The notes below the pieces were generated by a model. The model did not search any database. It saw only the letters and a program-made list of their open reading frames with translations, and was not told the origin of the DNA. Shown piece by piece: positions 1 to 11,110 of a stretch of DNA of 64,000 bases. Position 1 is the first letter of the stretch. Each line of letters begins with the position of its first letter. The translations under genes and the position numbers were made by a program. The stretch covers positions 447,923 through 511,922 of the forward strand of contig MNCI01030955.1 in the NCBI GenBank assembly GCA_015680685.1, written 5' to 3'. The DNA is from Gnetum montanum. Taxonomy: Eukaryota; Streptophyta; Gnetopsida; Gnetales; Gnetaceae.

Positions 1-199
1 ATTATAGGATGAATAGTCTTTTAAGGCTAGTTGAGTCTCCATGGAAGTATCTAGAAAGAGATAATTTTTTCATGATAGTTCTAATTTCAAAAACCAATTA
101 ACTACCCCAAAACCCATAAAAACGACCACAAAGGCCAAGGAACTATCACTTTGCTTTGTCTCTTCTACTTATCAATGTCCAAAATCAAAACCTTGCATT
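1..199. other. Left flank, no feature recognised
   Basis: AT-rich sequence with no open frame of note and no match I recognise. Its last five bases (195-199, GCATT) are the left target-site copy of element A. The right copy at 15780-15784 is ACATT, which differs by one transition. Confidence 0.5.
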
Positions 200-210
200 T
201 GATGAGAGCG

Positions 211-335
211 ATTACTCTAGTAGTTTATTCTAATTATTAGAGTAGTTACTCTAGTGGTTTATTCTAATTATTAGATCAATTACTCTAGTAGTTTATTCTA
301 ATTATTAGAGTGGTTACTCTAATTATTAGAGCAGT
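211..335 (+). repeat. 34-bp tandem subrepeats in U3 of LTR A
   Basis: Three full units and one short unit, of the form TTACTCTAGTGGTTTATTC followed by TAATTATTAGAGCAG. The short unit contains CTCTAAT-T-ATTAGAG, a perfect 7-bp inverted repeat around one base. The 3' LTR carries five full units and a short one. The position just upstream of the TATA box suggests a promoter-proximal enhancer block (inference). Confidence 0.85.
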
Positions 336-347
336 TGCTCCCAAGCC

Positions 348-355
348 TATAAATA
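348..355 (+). promoter_or_regulatory. TATA box of LTR A
   Basis: TATAAATA in the 5' LTR, about 150 bases into it. The same box is at 15190-15197 in the 3' LTR and at matching places in LTRs B and C, marking the U3/R region. AATAAA follows about 175 bases downstream. Confidence 0.75.
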
Positions 356-1110
356 CAGTGCTCAAGTGCACAATTGAGAGAAGGAAGTCTTTTAGCAATC
401 AAGTAGTGAAACTCTTATAGTCTGTTTGAAAGTTAGAGTATTTTCCAAGTGCCCACAATAAGAGGTCTAAGTGTGGATGGATCTTTATTTGAGCATTGTG
501 TACCTAAGTACACCTTATGTACGAAAATAAAGACGAGCTCTTCGATTCATCCTTATAGCACTTGAGATTTGTTTTCTTACGCATTTATTTTATTTTATTT
601 TCTTATGCATTTATTTTATTTTATGCACTTTACATTTTTTTATTAGCACAGCAATTCATTTTGATTAATTAGGCATATCATTAAATTACACGAGCATGAC
701 CACTTCGAGCATGCATGTAACGCTTGGTAACCCAGTAACGATTAGTGTTTGGTAATCCAAGTAGTGTTGCACTGGTTCAAGATGTGTACGGTAACTAGGA
801 ACAGATGCTAGTGTTAGGATTAGTTAGAAATTAGTTAATGAATAGTTAAGTTAAATTAGTCACTTAGTTGCCTCTCTCCTTCCCTACTAGTGTAGGACAT
901 AAAAACATAAAAGCTATAAAAATCATATGCCTCAAGCTTACTTAACCATACAATCATGACATACAGGTAAACTTAGGAAGACAATGATCAACCAACCCAT
1001 CCTTGTTCCATAAGGGCGGATAAGCACTTAGTCCTTAGAATTCGATCGGATTGTGCATGATACACTTGTATTCATATGGTTGAGCATAGGGGTACCTCGC
1101 CACTCATCAT

Positions 1111-1128
1111 TGGTGCCATTGTCGGGGA
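1111..1128 (+). other. Primer-binding site of element A (tRNA-Asp type)
   Basis: TGGTGCCATTGTCGGGGA begins one base after the LTR end. It resembles TGGCGCCGTTGCCGGGGA, the tRNA-Asp complement used by Athila-type elements, with three transition differences. Confidence 0.8.
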
Positions 1129-1245
1129 CTTAGTTGTTTGTGAGCTAATTAGAACATAGGAAATCATTCACATCATTGGAACAAACCCTTAGGGTTGGTT
1201 GAGAAAATAATAAATAAGAATACATTGCACACTGAACAGACAAGT

Positions 1246-3597
1246 ATGTCTCCTTCTTTGTACGAAAGCGCCTCACCGCTTAGGTCTGAAACAGGAAACA
1301 ATCAGCAGTGTAATACACATGACGTTGATCTGCCAGTCCCTTAACAAGTTCAAGTGGTATATATTCATCTCGATGAGTATATACCAGACTCCACCTTTAT
1401 CCTCCATCAAGACAAACAACTGTGTTGGCAAGACTTAGAAGGTAACATAGTGTTACCTCCCTATCATGCTTCTTCGTGCTCTCACACGAATTGGCATGCC
1501 ACACTTACATGCAAAATACATTGTGCAAGACCATGACTCAAGAGAATACCATTCCACAAAGGCACAACTTCAAAGGAACTTATAACAGGAGAGAGATCAT
1601 AAGTCTTTGGAGGGTAAGTGATCCCAAGATGCCCCACATGTCTTAATCAAACATGAGGTTGGTGAACCTACCTCAGGCAATCGTCCACAAAATGATGTTC
1701 CTCCCCTTGACTTTGGCCAAGGGTTTGTGTATCAAAACCTTCATTCCACTATTCATAACCTAGGTTCTGATACCCACGGGCACAAAGGGTCTAAAAAAGA
1801 GGCACTAACTAATGATAAAGGTGGACATTCTGATCACAATCGTGATCGGGGCTGAGAACGTAGAAGAGAAGGTAGCAGACACTGTCATTGTAACGGTTCT
1901 CCTTCTTCTTCACCTTCATCATCTCCTTCATCCTCTTTTTCAATATCTGAATGTGGTCATAAAGAAAAAGACCATGGGGATAAAGGTAGGCAAAGTGAAG
2001 GTCATAAACAAAATAGCTAGGAAAGGGAACGAGGGCACTCTAGAGAGTCATGACATAGAAGAAGGGAGAATAGGGAACAACGTAGGCATCCTAGACACCA
2101 TGGACGAGATGATCACGATGAACCCCTACTCGCTACTCAAATTATGTTGGACATAATTGAGGCTGTTAGAATTTCAACAAGGCACTAGAAAGATAGTAGG
2201 ATCAAGAGATTAGATATGAACAATATCCCACGATTTGAAGGGGGGTAGAACGTTGATCCTCAAAATCACTTACAAGCATTCCATGATGTGTGTGCCTTAC
2301 AAAACATAGAGAACAAATGGCAAAAACTTAAGTTGTTCCCACAGACATTAGTTAAAGAAGTGGAAAGTTAGTACTAGTCTTTAGAACTAGAATCCATTTG
2401 TAGGTGGAGTACTATGTTAGAACTATTTAATGACAAGGACCAAACGTACTCCTGAGTGTCTAACTTGTGAAAGCAAATCCAAGGCTGGAAACAAGGAGGA
2501 CATGAACCCTTGGATGCTACCATGGGTCGATATTATGCACTGTTACATCATTGTCCTAGCCATGGTTATTTGTAAAGGAATCAACTGTGCCATCTGGTGG
2601 ATGGGCTTAGGCATGAAACAAGAAGAACCCTTGGGACTTATGCCTAAGGGAGACTATCCAAGCTTAGGTCCCATCAAATTCAAAGACTATTGGAGCAAGT
2701 TGCTAAGGAAGAAGGTGAGCTACGGAAGAGAGAAAGTGCAGAAGAGTATAACTGAGATCCTTCCCTCTAGAAAAGGGGAGTAAGATTTTGTGAGGATGAA
2801 GAAGAGTCATCACTCGAAGAGATGGTGAATAGGAAAACTTTGCCTATCCAAAAAATGACATCAAAAGTTTCAGCAAAGGTAGACCAAATGTGGGATTCCC
2901 TAGACAATAGATTTCAAATTGTTCTTAAAATAGTAGAGGAGTCTAGAGAGTAAGGTAGTGATCATGAAAAAAGAAAAAAAAAGAGAAGTTGAACATGCAT
3001 GTAGCAAGGGTAAGGGCAAAGTTGCCTTCATTGAAGAGGTTGTGGATTCAGAAATAGACAATGATTGTGGATGCGAGATATGTCAATATGACCATCCTAA
3101 GGGATGTTGCCCTATAATCTTACATCTACAAGAGTCTAGGGTATATGCACTTAACCCACAATTAAACAAAAGGAAAATACCCCGAAGGTTACCTTACCCC
3201 CAAGGTAACCCAAGACAGTTCCACCAACCCTTAACGTATTATCCAAGTGGAACTCCACCACAACGGATTGAGCAATATTAATAGTGGCAGCACCCACTAT
3301 CATGGGGAATGCCACCACCAAGGCAATAGTATCCTTACCGGTAACTTGACCTGTATGGATATTACGTGTAGCAGCCAATCTCCCCACATGACTCTACTGG
3401 TCACATCACTCCTCAACCTCACTACCGAGCCTGCGAGTATTATGGGACTCCCTCTTCTAGGGGCCTTATTCCGCAAGCATATCATCCTTCTCATCTGACT
3501 ACATTTCTTCCACCAATAGCTCCACTACTACCTACTCCAACTATGTAGGGTGAAATCCATACCCAACCACAATAACGTAATGGCACAAGGGTTGGTA
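1246..3597 (+). pseudogene. gag: gag of element A, degenerate
   Basis: Structural protein forming the virus-like particle. The likely start is the ATG at 1246. An N-terminal block around 1340-1480 (HLDEYIP, FILHQD, LEGNIVLPP) is shared with element C. The capsid core at about 2215-2760 shows FEGG, HLQAFHDVCALQNIENKW and LKLFPQTL. A short Cys/His motif at about 3070-3110 reads CEICQYDHPKGCC, typical of this Gag group. A proline- and tyrosine-rich tail follows to 3597, where element B is inserted; the reading resumes at 9220. Several in-frame stops and at least two frame changes are present, so no full protein can be made. Confidence 0.8.
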
Positions 3598-3602
3598 ACT
3601 CT

Positions 3603-4386
3603 TGATGAAGTGCTAATCAGTTGATGCATCGATGGGGCCCCATATACATAGCCACCTATCCCAGCCTATAAATAAGAGGGCCCTCTACCTCATTTAGGAA
3701 TCTTTATGTCAATTGTAGCTAGACTCTTGCAGTTTTTTTTCATAGGAGTTAGATTATTTTCCCAGTGCATGCCGTAGTGTGATGCTTGTAATTGTATGGA
3801 ACCTTTATTCGAGTGTGATGTACTTGGACATGCACATGATCAACAATAAAGATCGAGATTACTTCATCATTGTAGCATTCACTTAGTTTAATTTTTTAAT
3901 TTAATTGTTAATTATTTTTTTTATTTATTAATTTCTTAGTTAATATTTATTGCTTTCTTAGTTAATATTTATTTATCATCATTTACTATTCCTGTTGTTA
4001 AATGTGGAATGAGTACAATAGGATCTGTGCTTGGTAATCCCAGTAGTAGTCGTGCACGAGGTCCAAGATGTGTACGGATGATTAAGGAACGGATACACAT
4101 CGCACTTAGGCTAGCTTAGACTCATTTCCTATTACTCATTAGTTTAATTAATATTATCTTCCATTGTCTCTAGGAGTAGCATTAATTTAGGATCACATCA
4201 TACACCTCACTTTAGACTAAACCATACGTGACAAAGCAAATACTAGTCCAGGTGGGAAGACAGTGAATTGCGATCAATGTGTAACTATCTAGATACCACA
4301 ACTAGCCTGTCCACAGAGTTCAACCAGATCGTGCGTGAATGCTCGTATTCGTATGGTTGGGCCTAGGGGTACCTAGCCGCTCATCA
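3603..4386 (+). repeat. 5' LTR of element B
   Basis: Begins TGATGAAGTGCTAATCAG and ends CCGCTCATCA. TATAAATA is at 3667-3674 and AATAAA at 3845-3850. Relative to the right LTR it lacks about 50 bases after position 24, where the right copy carries extra GC-rich sequence. Confidence 0.9.
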
Positions 4387-4387
4387 T

Positions 4388-4405
4388 TGGCACCATTGCC
4401 GGGGA
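4388..4405 (+). other. Primer-binding site of element B (tRNA-Asp type)
   Basis: TGGCACCATTGCCGGGGA, one base after the LTR end. It differs from the canonical tRNA-Asp complement at two positions, both transitions, and is the best preserved of the three Athila-like sites here. Confidence 0.85.
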
Positions 4406-4526
4406 TGGTGCTAGTTATCTAGATTAGTTACATCATACAAGGTTGCTGTATAGAAATTAATGATACATCTTTTAGCAAGAAGTAATTATAAAAGTCACAT
4501 ATAAATTCACACACAACCTTACAACC

Positions 4527-5303
4527 ATGTCTCTCCTACAAGACTATAATAATGCCACATCTAGTGAGGAAATTCATTGGAGAACCAAAGAATATTATGA
4601 AAATGAAGATTGGATTATGCAACCCAAAGTGGGGGTTTCTTATAAACATAAAAAAAGACAACATCATCCCCACGCACGAAAGCATAACATACCTAGTGAC
4701 GATGAACCCCTACTGGCCACTACAAGCTTAATGGAAATACAGGAGGCCATTCGAATAGACCATAGGCATCGTAAGGAAAGTTTTCTACCCATGCTTGATT
4801 TAAAGAACTTTCCCAAGTTTTTAGGAGGCTATGATTCAGATCCGCAACAACATTTACAAGCCTTCTACGATGCCTGTACATGGAACAATATTGATAATGG
4901 GTGGCAAAAGCTTAAGCTCTTTCCTTTGACACTCGTTGGCCAAGCAAAAGTATGGTATAGATCATTAAAACCAAACTCAATACAACATTGGTCAACAATG
5001 GTAGAAGTATTTAATGAAAAATATCAAACCTACGCAAGAGCATCAGCCTTGAGGAGAAAAATCCAAGAATGGAAACAAGTGCAACATGAACCCTTGGACA
5101 TGGCCTTAGAAAGATATTGGACATGGTTCTCCGAGGAAAGGATAATGTACCATATCATAGATGGGCTTCATAATGAAACAAGGGAGACCCTAGGGATGTA
5201 TGCCCAAGGTCAACTATATGAGCTACGAACCCATCAACTCCAAGAGCTTATTAAGCAGATAGCAAAAAAAGAAGGAGAAATAATTAAATTGGGAGAATGT
5301 TGA
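4527..5303 (+). CDS. gag: Gag capsid region of element B (258 aa, uninterrupted)
   Basis: One of the longest uninterrupted frames in the window. The ATG at 4527 lies 120 bases after the primer site, in the expected place. Residues about 95-230 carry the Ty3/gypsy Gag core: FPKFLGGYDSDPQQHLQAFY, then LKLFPLTLVGQAKVWYRSL, then a WKQ...PLDMALERY block and a HIIDGLHNETR block. The N-terminal 60 residues are basic (KHKKRQHHPHARKH) and differ from the HLDE block of A and C. The frame stops at TGA 5301, but Gag sequence continues in another frame to about 6390, so this is the N-terminal two fifths of the original protein. It would have formed particles; no enzymes are encoded nearby. Confidence 0.82.
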   Translation: MSLLQDYNNATSSEEIHWRTKEYYENEDWIMQPKVGVSYKHKKRQHHPHARKHNIPSDDEPLLATTSLMEIQEAIRIDHRHRKESFLPMLDLKNFPKFLGGYDSDPQQHLQAFYDACTWNNIDNGWQKLKLFPLTLVGQAKVWYRSLKPNSIQHWSTMVEVFNEKYQTYARASALRRKIQEWKQVQHEPLDMALERYWTWFSEERIMYHIIDGLHNETRETLGMYAQGQLYELRTHQLQELIKQIAKKEGEIIKLGEC

Positions 5304-6500
5304 AAATTCTCAACAGGACCCAAATATTAACTTAACAAGGGTCCATGATCATGAAGAGGAAAAATAAACTCACTTCAAGGAGGTGGAATCATCTTTGCCA
5401 ATCCTACAATCACTAGATGAAATTGAGGCAAAGATTAATAAGATGACAAACTAGCTACATGAAAGATGTGGAGAATATGCTAACATTATTAGAGGAAAAA
5501 CTATGCCAAATCAAGAAACAGGACAGGACACCACGCGATAATCGAAACAAAGGGTAGAAGAGAATAGGGATAAGAACTCAACTGCCAATCATACATATCA
5601 ATGTAATATTTTCTTGTACGATCACCCCAAAGGCCAATGTCCAATCTTGTCACATTTACACCAGCATTGGGGAGGAATGTTACACCCATATTTCGTACAT
5701 AAATATCAGGTTCAACCGTAGTGGCAAAAACCTCAGTCGTGGGTTAAACCACCGCCAACTAAACTATACCCTTCATATGTCCCAACGCCAAATTCTTATT
5801 ATTATGTTCAACACCCTGTTTCTCCAACAAAATCAGCATCCTCTACCTCACCTCATCATTATCATTCTCCCAAGTACTATCCAACCATGTCCTCTCCACC
5901 AAGATCACCACCTCATGTGCCTTACACTTCTCCTCAGCCTCAACATTCTCATACTTCACCCCCCTTCTATATCATCTCCAGCTATGCCAGAAGATTTTGC
6001 ACCACAGCACCAACCTGCAAACATTACTTGTGCTGCTACTGTCAACAGCAGTGGAGGTCCTTTACAACATCAAAGGTGTCCCTTCTTTAGACGTGATCGT
6101 CGAAAGGGACACCATAGTTCAGAAACCACTACATCCACCAACTCAGCACAAATCCAACACTGTGGTGCATCTTCCTCTTCGAACCCTACGCCTCATGTTA
6201 CCTTATCAAGGCCACCAATCAACACTCCAATAACCATGGGGCCCAATGAATATTGCCACATGGGGAGACATGTTGATGCTTGCATACCATCTTACAGTCA
6301 CAAGTACCATAATGGGTCATCTCCTTATAAATTAACCACATCTTATAAATTGCCCCACTATGCTTACTATAATCAAGTGTGTGAACCCTGATGGGATACG
6401 TATGACCAAGTTTCAATATTTCTGACATGCAAGGATCCTCATCTTCCATTTATTAATTCTAGCCATGCTCAATCATTTAGTTATGGGTAGTATCCTCCAT
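5304..6500 (+). pseudogene. gag: C-terminal part of gag of element B, frameshifted
   Basis: Continues Gag after a frame change near 5300. The reading shows an acidic and glutamine-rich linker, a decayed Cys/His motif at about 5600-5650 (FLYDHPKGQCP, first cysteines lost), then a long proline, serine, tyrosine and histidine-rich tail at about 5690-6390. That tail includes a basic patch RRDRRKG. The open frame 5777-6391 covers part of it in two overlapping readings. No protease motif follows, so the coding part of B ends with Gag. Confidence 0.65.
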
Positions 6501-7811
6501 TCTAACAACACAGAATTAATAAATGTTTTTCAGTTTCTTTAATTTTTCAACTTTTTGTTTTTCAATTTTTGACCCTTTTAATTTATTGTTTTATCTTTTT
6601 GTATTTTTATTTTTTTATGAGTAATCTCATCCATGAATAAAACACTCATGTGACTCGTTGGTTGAGGTGTTGTTTTATGCTATCAAGTCTCTGATGATCA
6701 GTTATTTGGACAGTGAGCCCATTACACCCACTCATCCATTCTACAAATAAGAGGTTCTGTTCAAGGGTATAGTGATATTGTTGAAATTTCTTGAAACTTA
6801 AAATTAATTTTGTGTTCATTGTACCCAGAATGAAGAAGGATGGACCAAGAGGGAATGATTAGGGTGTGACATCAAGGGGACTTGCGAATTCTCTTTGGTA
6901 GCGTCTGTGGGAGTTATCATGCAACATGGTTGTACTAAGATCCTTGTAGATCTAACGAAAAATGGGAGTAAGAGTATTAAAGGAACCCAATAAAATAGAA
7001 AAAAAGAGAGAAAAAGAAAAAAAAGTGCCATAAAACAAAAATCACTCCTCCCTTGAANGAGAGAAAAAGAAAAAAAAGTGCCATAAAATAAAAATCACTC
7101 CTCCCTTGAACAAAATGCCAAGTGATCGTATGCCTTGTTGTTATGGTACTCTCATAGTTGTTCATCATGGGATGAAATAATGTGATGTCACTGATTAAAG
7201 GAATGGACTTGGTCTTGATCTTGGAATGATAGGTTAATGACACCTTAATCATGCTTTACACATAGGATTCATTGTGCCCTGAGTCAGTTACCTCATGTCC
7301 CAATCTCTGCAATCCCTTCTCTGATTCATTCCATCTCGCTATTCATGCATTTGTAACTCGTGTCTTGTATAGCATTGAATTCATACCTCATCATAGTGGT
7401 ATCAACATGTGTGTTTTTTGTTGCATTAGTATAGATTACATTTAACCCTTCTAATGCCTACAAACATCTTAAGGTGTGGTTACGCAAGGGCATATAGGTT
7501 GTAACTTGCTTTGGGGAGGACCCACTTGCGTAACTTTTGTAATTTATACTTGTTGCATGTCACCACATCATCTTATACCCTCCAAGTATTTCATTGCCAA
7601 ATCTATTCTTTTCTTTGTCATTATTTTATCAAACATTCCTCAAAACTAGGTTCAACATTAAAATTTTAGGGAAACTTCCTTGAAAAATTTCTAACTCTAT
7701 AATCACACTAAGTAAAGAATGCACCATTTATTAAATGGCAATGAGTAAGGTATGAAATCATTGAACTTTTCTCAATAACCTTACTAACAATTGATCTTTG
7801 TGTGATTATAG
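6501..7811 (+). other. 3' spacer of element B, pol deleted
   Basis: T-rich sequence, then blocks also seen after integrase in A and C: near 6866 GTGACATCAAGGGGACTTG (compare about 13490 and 62247), and near 7495-7530 GGGGAGGACCCACTTGCGT (compare about 14200 and 63030). Protease through integrase is therefore missing between Gag and this block. A single N at 7057 sits inside a direct duplication and is an assembly join. Confidence 0.6.
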
Positions 7812-7958
7812 ATGGCCCTAAAAGAAGACAACAAGGAGGACCTTTGCAAGGTGCAATCGAATGACCTGGGGGAGGCAGAGGTCAGGGACCAAGCTTATGA
7901 AGAGGAAAGACAGCTATTTGCGGCATGGCATGTCAAGGCCAGTCAAGTGTTCCCGTAG
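7812..7958 (+). pseudogene. Start of a downstream (env-position) reading frame in element B
   Basis: An ATG at 7812 directly follows TGTGATTATAG, a plausible splice acceptor. The frame gives about 48 charged residues (MALKEDNKED start) before TAG. Element C has the same TGATTATAG-ATGG junction at 63928. In Athila elements an extra, env-like frame lies after pol and is thought to be expressed by splicing; equating this one is inference. It shows no signal peptide or membrane segment. Confidence 0.4.
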
Positions 7959-8319
7959 CTACCATGTCTATGAAAAGTGCTGACTCCATCAAACATTGGA
8001 ACATCAGCATAGACGACTCATAATCCTCAAATAGAAGAGGAGAAATGTCAGGTGCTTCTTCAATGGTATCTATCTCAGAAGCCTGATGCATAGGATAAAG
8101 GAAAGGCACCCATGGAGGAGTCACCCCTACCAGGAACCCCATGAGTTCCGCAAGTTTTTTCTTTTGTGTTTGTGTCCGAATTTTTTTTTAATTCTCCACT
8201 GCGGCATGAATAAATTTCTAGTCAATCAATAATCCCATACCTATCCATTGTGTATTCAATTGAGCTTGTTCCTCACTTTCTTTAACTTAAGGACGAGTTG
8301 TTATTCAGTCGTGAGGGTA
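7959..8319 (+). other. End of the internal region of element B
   Basis: Mostly unassigned. An open frame of 69 codons runs on the minus strand (8142-7933), probably by chance. The final bases, GTCGTGAGGGTA at 8308-8319, form the polypurine-like tract before the right LTR. The preceding AAGGACGAGTTGTTATTCA is shared with element A at 14953. Confidence 0.5.
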
Positions 8320-9214
8320 TGATGAAGTGCTAATCAGTCGATGTGTCAACTATGCCACGTATACGCGGTCACGTTGACGTGGCGTTGCTGCATCAACGGG
8401 GCCTCATTTACGCAGCCACATATCCCTGCCTATAAATAAGAGGGCCCTCTACCTCATTTAGGAATCTTTTTATCAATTGTAGTTAGACTCTTGCAATTCA
8501 TTTTCGTAGGAGTTAGATTATTTTCCCAGTGCATGTCGTAGTGTGATGCTTGTAATTGTACAGAACCTTTATTCGAGTGTGATGTACTTGGACACACACA
8601 TGATTGGCAATAAAGATCAAGATTACTTCATCATTGTAGCATTCACTTAGTTTAATTGTTTAATTTAATTATTAATTGTTTTTGTTATTTATTGCTTTCT
8701 TAGTTAATATTTATTGCTTTCTTAGTTAATATTTATTTATCATCATTTACTATTCCTGTTGTTAAATGCAGAATGAGTACGACTTAATCACGAGCATTTA
8801 AGTGTGACTACTTGGCAACCTAGTAGCGTACCTAGGATCTACGCTTGGTAATCCCAGTAGTAGTCGTGCACGAGGTCCAAGATGTGTACGGATGATTAAG
8901 GAATGGATACTCATCGCACTTAGGCTAGCTTAGACTCATTTTCTATTACTCATTAGCTTAATTAATATTATCTTCCATTGTCTCTAGGAGTAGAATTAAT
9001 TTAGGATCACATCATACGCCTCACTCTGGACTAAACCATACATGACAAAGCAAATACTAGTCCAGGTGGGAAGATAGCAAACTACGATCAACGTGTAACT
9101 ATCTAGATACCACAACTAGCCTGTTTGCGAAGTTCGACTAGATCTAGCAAATACTATTGGTTCATCAATTGATACGCGGCCCAGTCAATGCATCGACTGA
9201 TTAGCGCTTCATCA
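8320..9214 (+). repeat. 3' LTR of element B, with aberrant right end
   Basis: Starts TGATGAAGTGCTAATCAGTC, with TATAAATA at 8431-8438 and AATAAA at 8609-8614. It matches the left LTR up to about 9144 (TTCGACTAGATC). The expected end, about 55 bases finishing CCGCTCATCA, is absent and is replaced by the inverted segment at 9145-9214. Confidence 0.85.
9145..9214 (-). repeat. Inverted copy of the LTR start forming the right end of element B
   Basis: Read on the minus strand from 9214, it gives TGATGAAGCGCTAATCAG and continues to match the first 45 or so bases of the LTR, closest to the right LTR copy. Directly outside it is the target duplication ACTCT, so integration used this inverted end. 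Confidence 0.8.
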
Positions 9215-9219
9215 ACTCT

Positions 9220-9990
9220 CAACCTACTATTGGTTCGAACAACCACATGAAGAAAAGACCTTTCTTTAGAACCAATAGTCCAACCAAGCCCTTCCAATCA
9301 CAAGCAGATAATTCCTTAGATGCCTCAATATCAATCAAAAATTTGGAACCTCCATCAACTCAACCACCACACTCAACGCATACGATCATGCTAACACATG
9401 TCGTCACTGATTGGATCAAAGCTAGCCACCTTCCCAGGAAATTCTCTAATCCTAGGAGTCCTCTGATATACTTACAAATCACTAGAAATGCACTATGCAA
9501 GGCTCTTTGGATTTAGGTTCAAGTGTTAACTTGATTTCTCAAGAAATATACAAGGCCTGGAACCTCCCTCCATTGAAAAAGAGCAACATCCATCTAGAGT
9601 TGGCTAACCAGTCCATCACTGTCCCATTGGTACTAGTGGAAGACATTGTTACCATTGTTTGTGGGTGATCATACCCAGCTAATTTCCTAGTGATTCAGGT
9701 GAATAACGGTAAGGGGGACTTCCCAATCATAATGGGAAGAGCATGGCTAAGCACCATCGACACATGCCTAGGAATCTACAATATTTTCCTAGAAATATCA
9801 AAGGAAAACACATTTGAAAAGATCAAGAAGAAGAAAGTTCCATGCATTGCATATAGTAACACAGGGTGTAATTGTCTGCAAAGGTCATGGTTTGTGCAAA
9901 GTTTAACATTTCTTGCATGCAATAAATATGCACAAATGATTAATATACAAAGATGCTTATATGTAACAACCACACAATAGGAAGACACCT
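9220..9990 (+). pseudogene. Gag end and aspartic protease of element A
   Basis: After B, the Gag tail resumes (basic-phenylalanine patch KKRPFFR, then a serine/proline-rich linker). The protease catalytic loop at about 9507-9540 reads LDLGSSVNLIS, matching the DLGAS form used by Athila-type proteases. Further along are LEDIV-like VEDIV and FPIIMGRAWL (about 9720-9750), the usual ILGRPFL-type motif of plant Ty3/gypsy proteases. Stops and one frame change interrupt it. The enzyme would cut the Gag-Pol polyprotein. Confidence 0.75.
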
Positions 9991-10259
9991 AGTGGCTGAC
10001 AGCTGATCAAGAAAGTAGTTCACTCATATGCATGGAACCAACTGAGGGTTTGACTTGCGCTTATATCGATAGCATAGATGCATTAGAGCAAGTCCACCAC
10101 CAACTTCCAAGTCTTAACCTTGAAAATATCAATTGGGGGAAGCTGGAAATCCTTGAGAAATTTAAGCAGGAACCCCTCGAGCTAAAACCATTGTCCACTG
10201 GTATGGAATACACATTCCTTAAAAATGGAAAATCGGAAATTATCAACGTTAAGCTTGCT

Positions 10260-11110
10260 CCTCAATAGAAAGAAGAACTGCTAAAGGTAATCAATAAATG
10301 GTTGGAAGCCTTCACTTGGTCATATCCCAAATTAACTGAAATAGATCCTAGGATATGCCAACATAGAATTTACATTGACCCCTCCATGAAGCCTCGAAGA
10401 CAACCGTAGAGGTGATTGAACCCTAAGCTGAAGTAAGTAGTTAAGTAATAAATTGAACAGATTCTCAAGGCTACGTTCATATACCCCATTTTGGATAGAA
10501 AATGGGTTAGCCCCTTAGTTATTGTGCCTAAAAAGAAAGGCAAATTGAGGATGTGCATAGATTTCAGACTACTAAATATGGCAACATTCAAAGATCACTT
10601 TCCATTTCCATTTGTCAACTAAGTCTTAGACACCATTCCAGGGCATCACTATTATAGTTTTATAGATAGATATAGCGAATATAACTAAATACAAATAGCC
10701 CTAGAAGACCAAGCCAAGACTATGTTCACCAATCCTTAGGAAATGTTCGCGTATAAACAGATGTTGTTTGGCTTATGCAATGCCCCTGCAACATTTCAAT
10801 GACTAGTTCTAAGCATATTCCAACAGCAAATAGGGAATGGTGTGGAGGTCTTTATGGATGACTTCTCCACTTATGGAGCAAACTTTGATCAAGCTTTGGA
10901 CCAGTTGGAGCAATTATTAAAAAGATGTGTAGAAACCAATTTGAAGCTCAACTGGCAGAAAAGCCATTTGATAGTCCAAGAGGGTGTAGTACTAGGGCAT
11001 CAAATCTCACACACAGGGTAGAGGTAGACCCTAAGAAAATCAAATTTATCCAAGGAATTACTTGTCAACCGAAAACTGTCAAAGATATTTGATCATTCCT
11101 TAGACATACT
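10260..11110 (+). pseudogene. Reverse transcriptase of element A
   Basis: The reading shows KLRMCIDFRLLNMATFKDHF (about 10542-10600), LFGLCNAPATFQ (about 10765-10800) and the catalytic VFMDDF motif (about 10848-10865), so the metal-binding aspartates survive. The order and spacing fit Ty3/gypsy RT. Several TAG and TAA codons interrupt it, many at positions where relatives have Gln or Trp. It would copy element RNA into DNA in the particle. Confidence 0.85.

Larger units (their letters stand above)
200..1109 (+). repeat. 5' LTR of element A
   Basis: It starts TGATGAGAGC and ends CACTCATCA, immediately before the primer site. It aligns along its length to 14974-15779. Over roughly 340 bases at the right end I count about 20 mismatches, mostly transitions. 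It contains 34-bp subrepeats near the start, a TATAAATA box at 348-355 and an AATAAA signal at 526-531. Confidence 0.9.
3603..9214 (+). mobile_element. Element B: non-autonomous, gag-only Athila-related retrotransposon nested in element A
   Basis: Flanked by a perfect 5-bp target duplication ACTCT (3598-3602 and 9215-9219). Across it, the Gag tail of A reads on from one side to the other. The left LTR is 3603-4386 and the right LTR starts at 8320. The internal 3.9 kb has a primer site, a long gag and a 3' region like that of A and C, but no protease, RT, RNase H or integrase. This is the plan of terminal-repeat retrotransposons with a gag domain, which need enzymes from relatives. The last 70 bases of the right LTR are replaced by an inverted copy of the LTR start, so the insertion has inverted termini. 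Confidence 0.85.

Noticed and set aside
6990-7120. Direct duplication of about 60 bases
   Set aside because: A single N at 7057 separates the copies, so it is an unresolved contig overlap.
7933-8142. 69-codon minus-strand frame near the end of element B
   Set aside because: No motif and no counterpart found in A or C by eye; kept only as a remark in the spacer entry.
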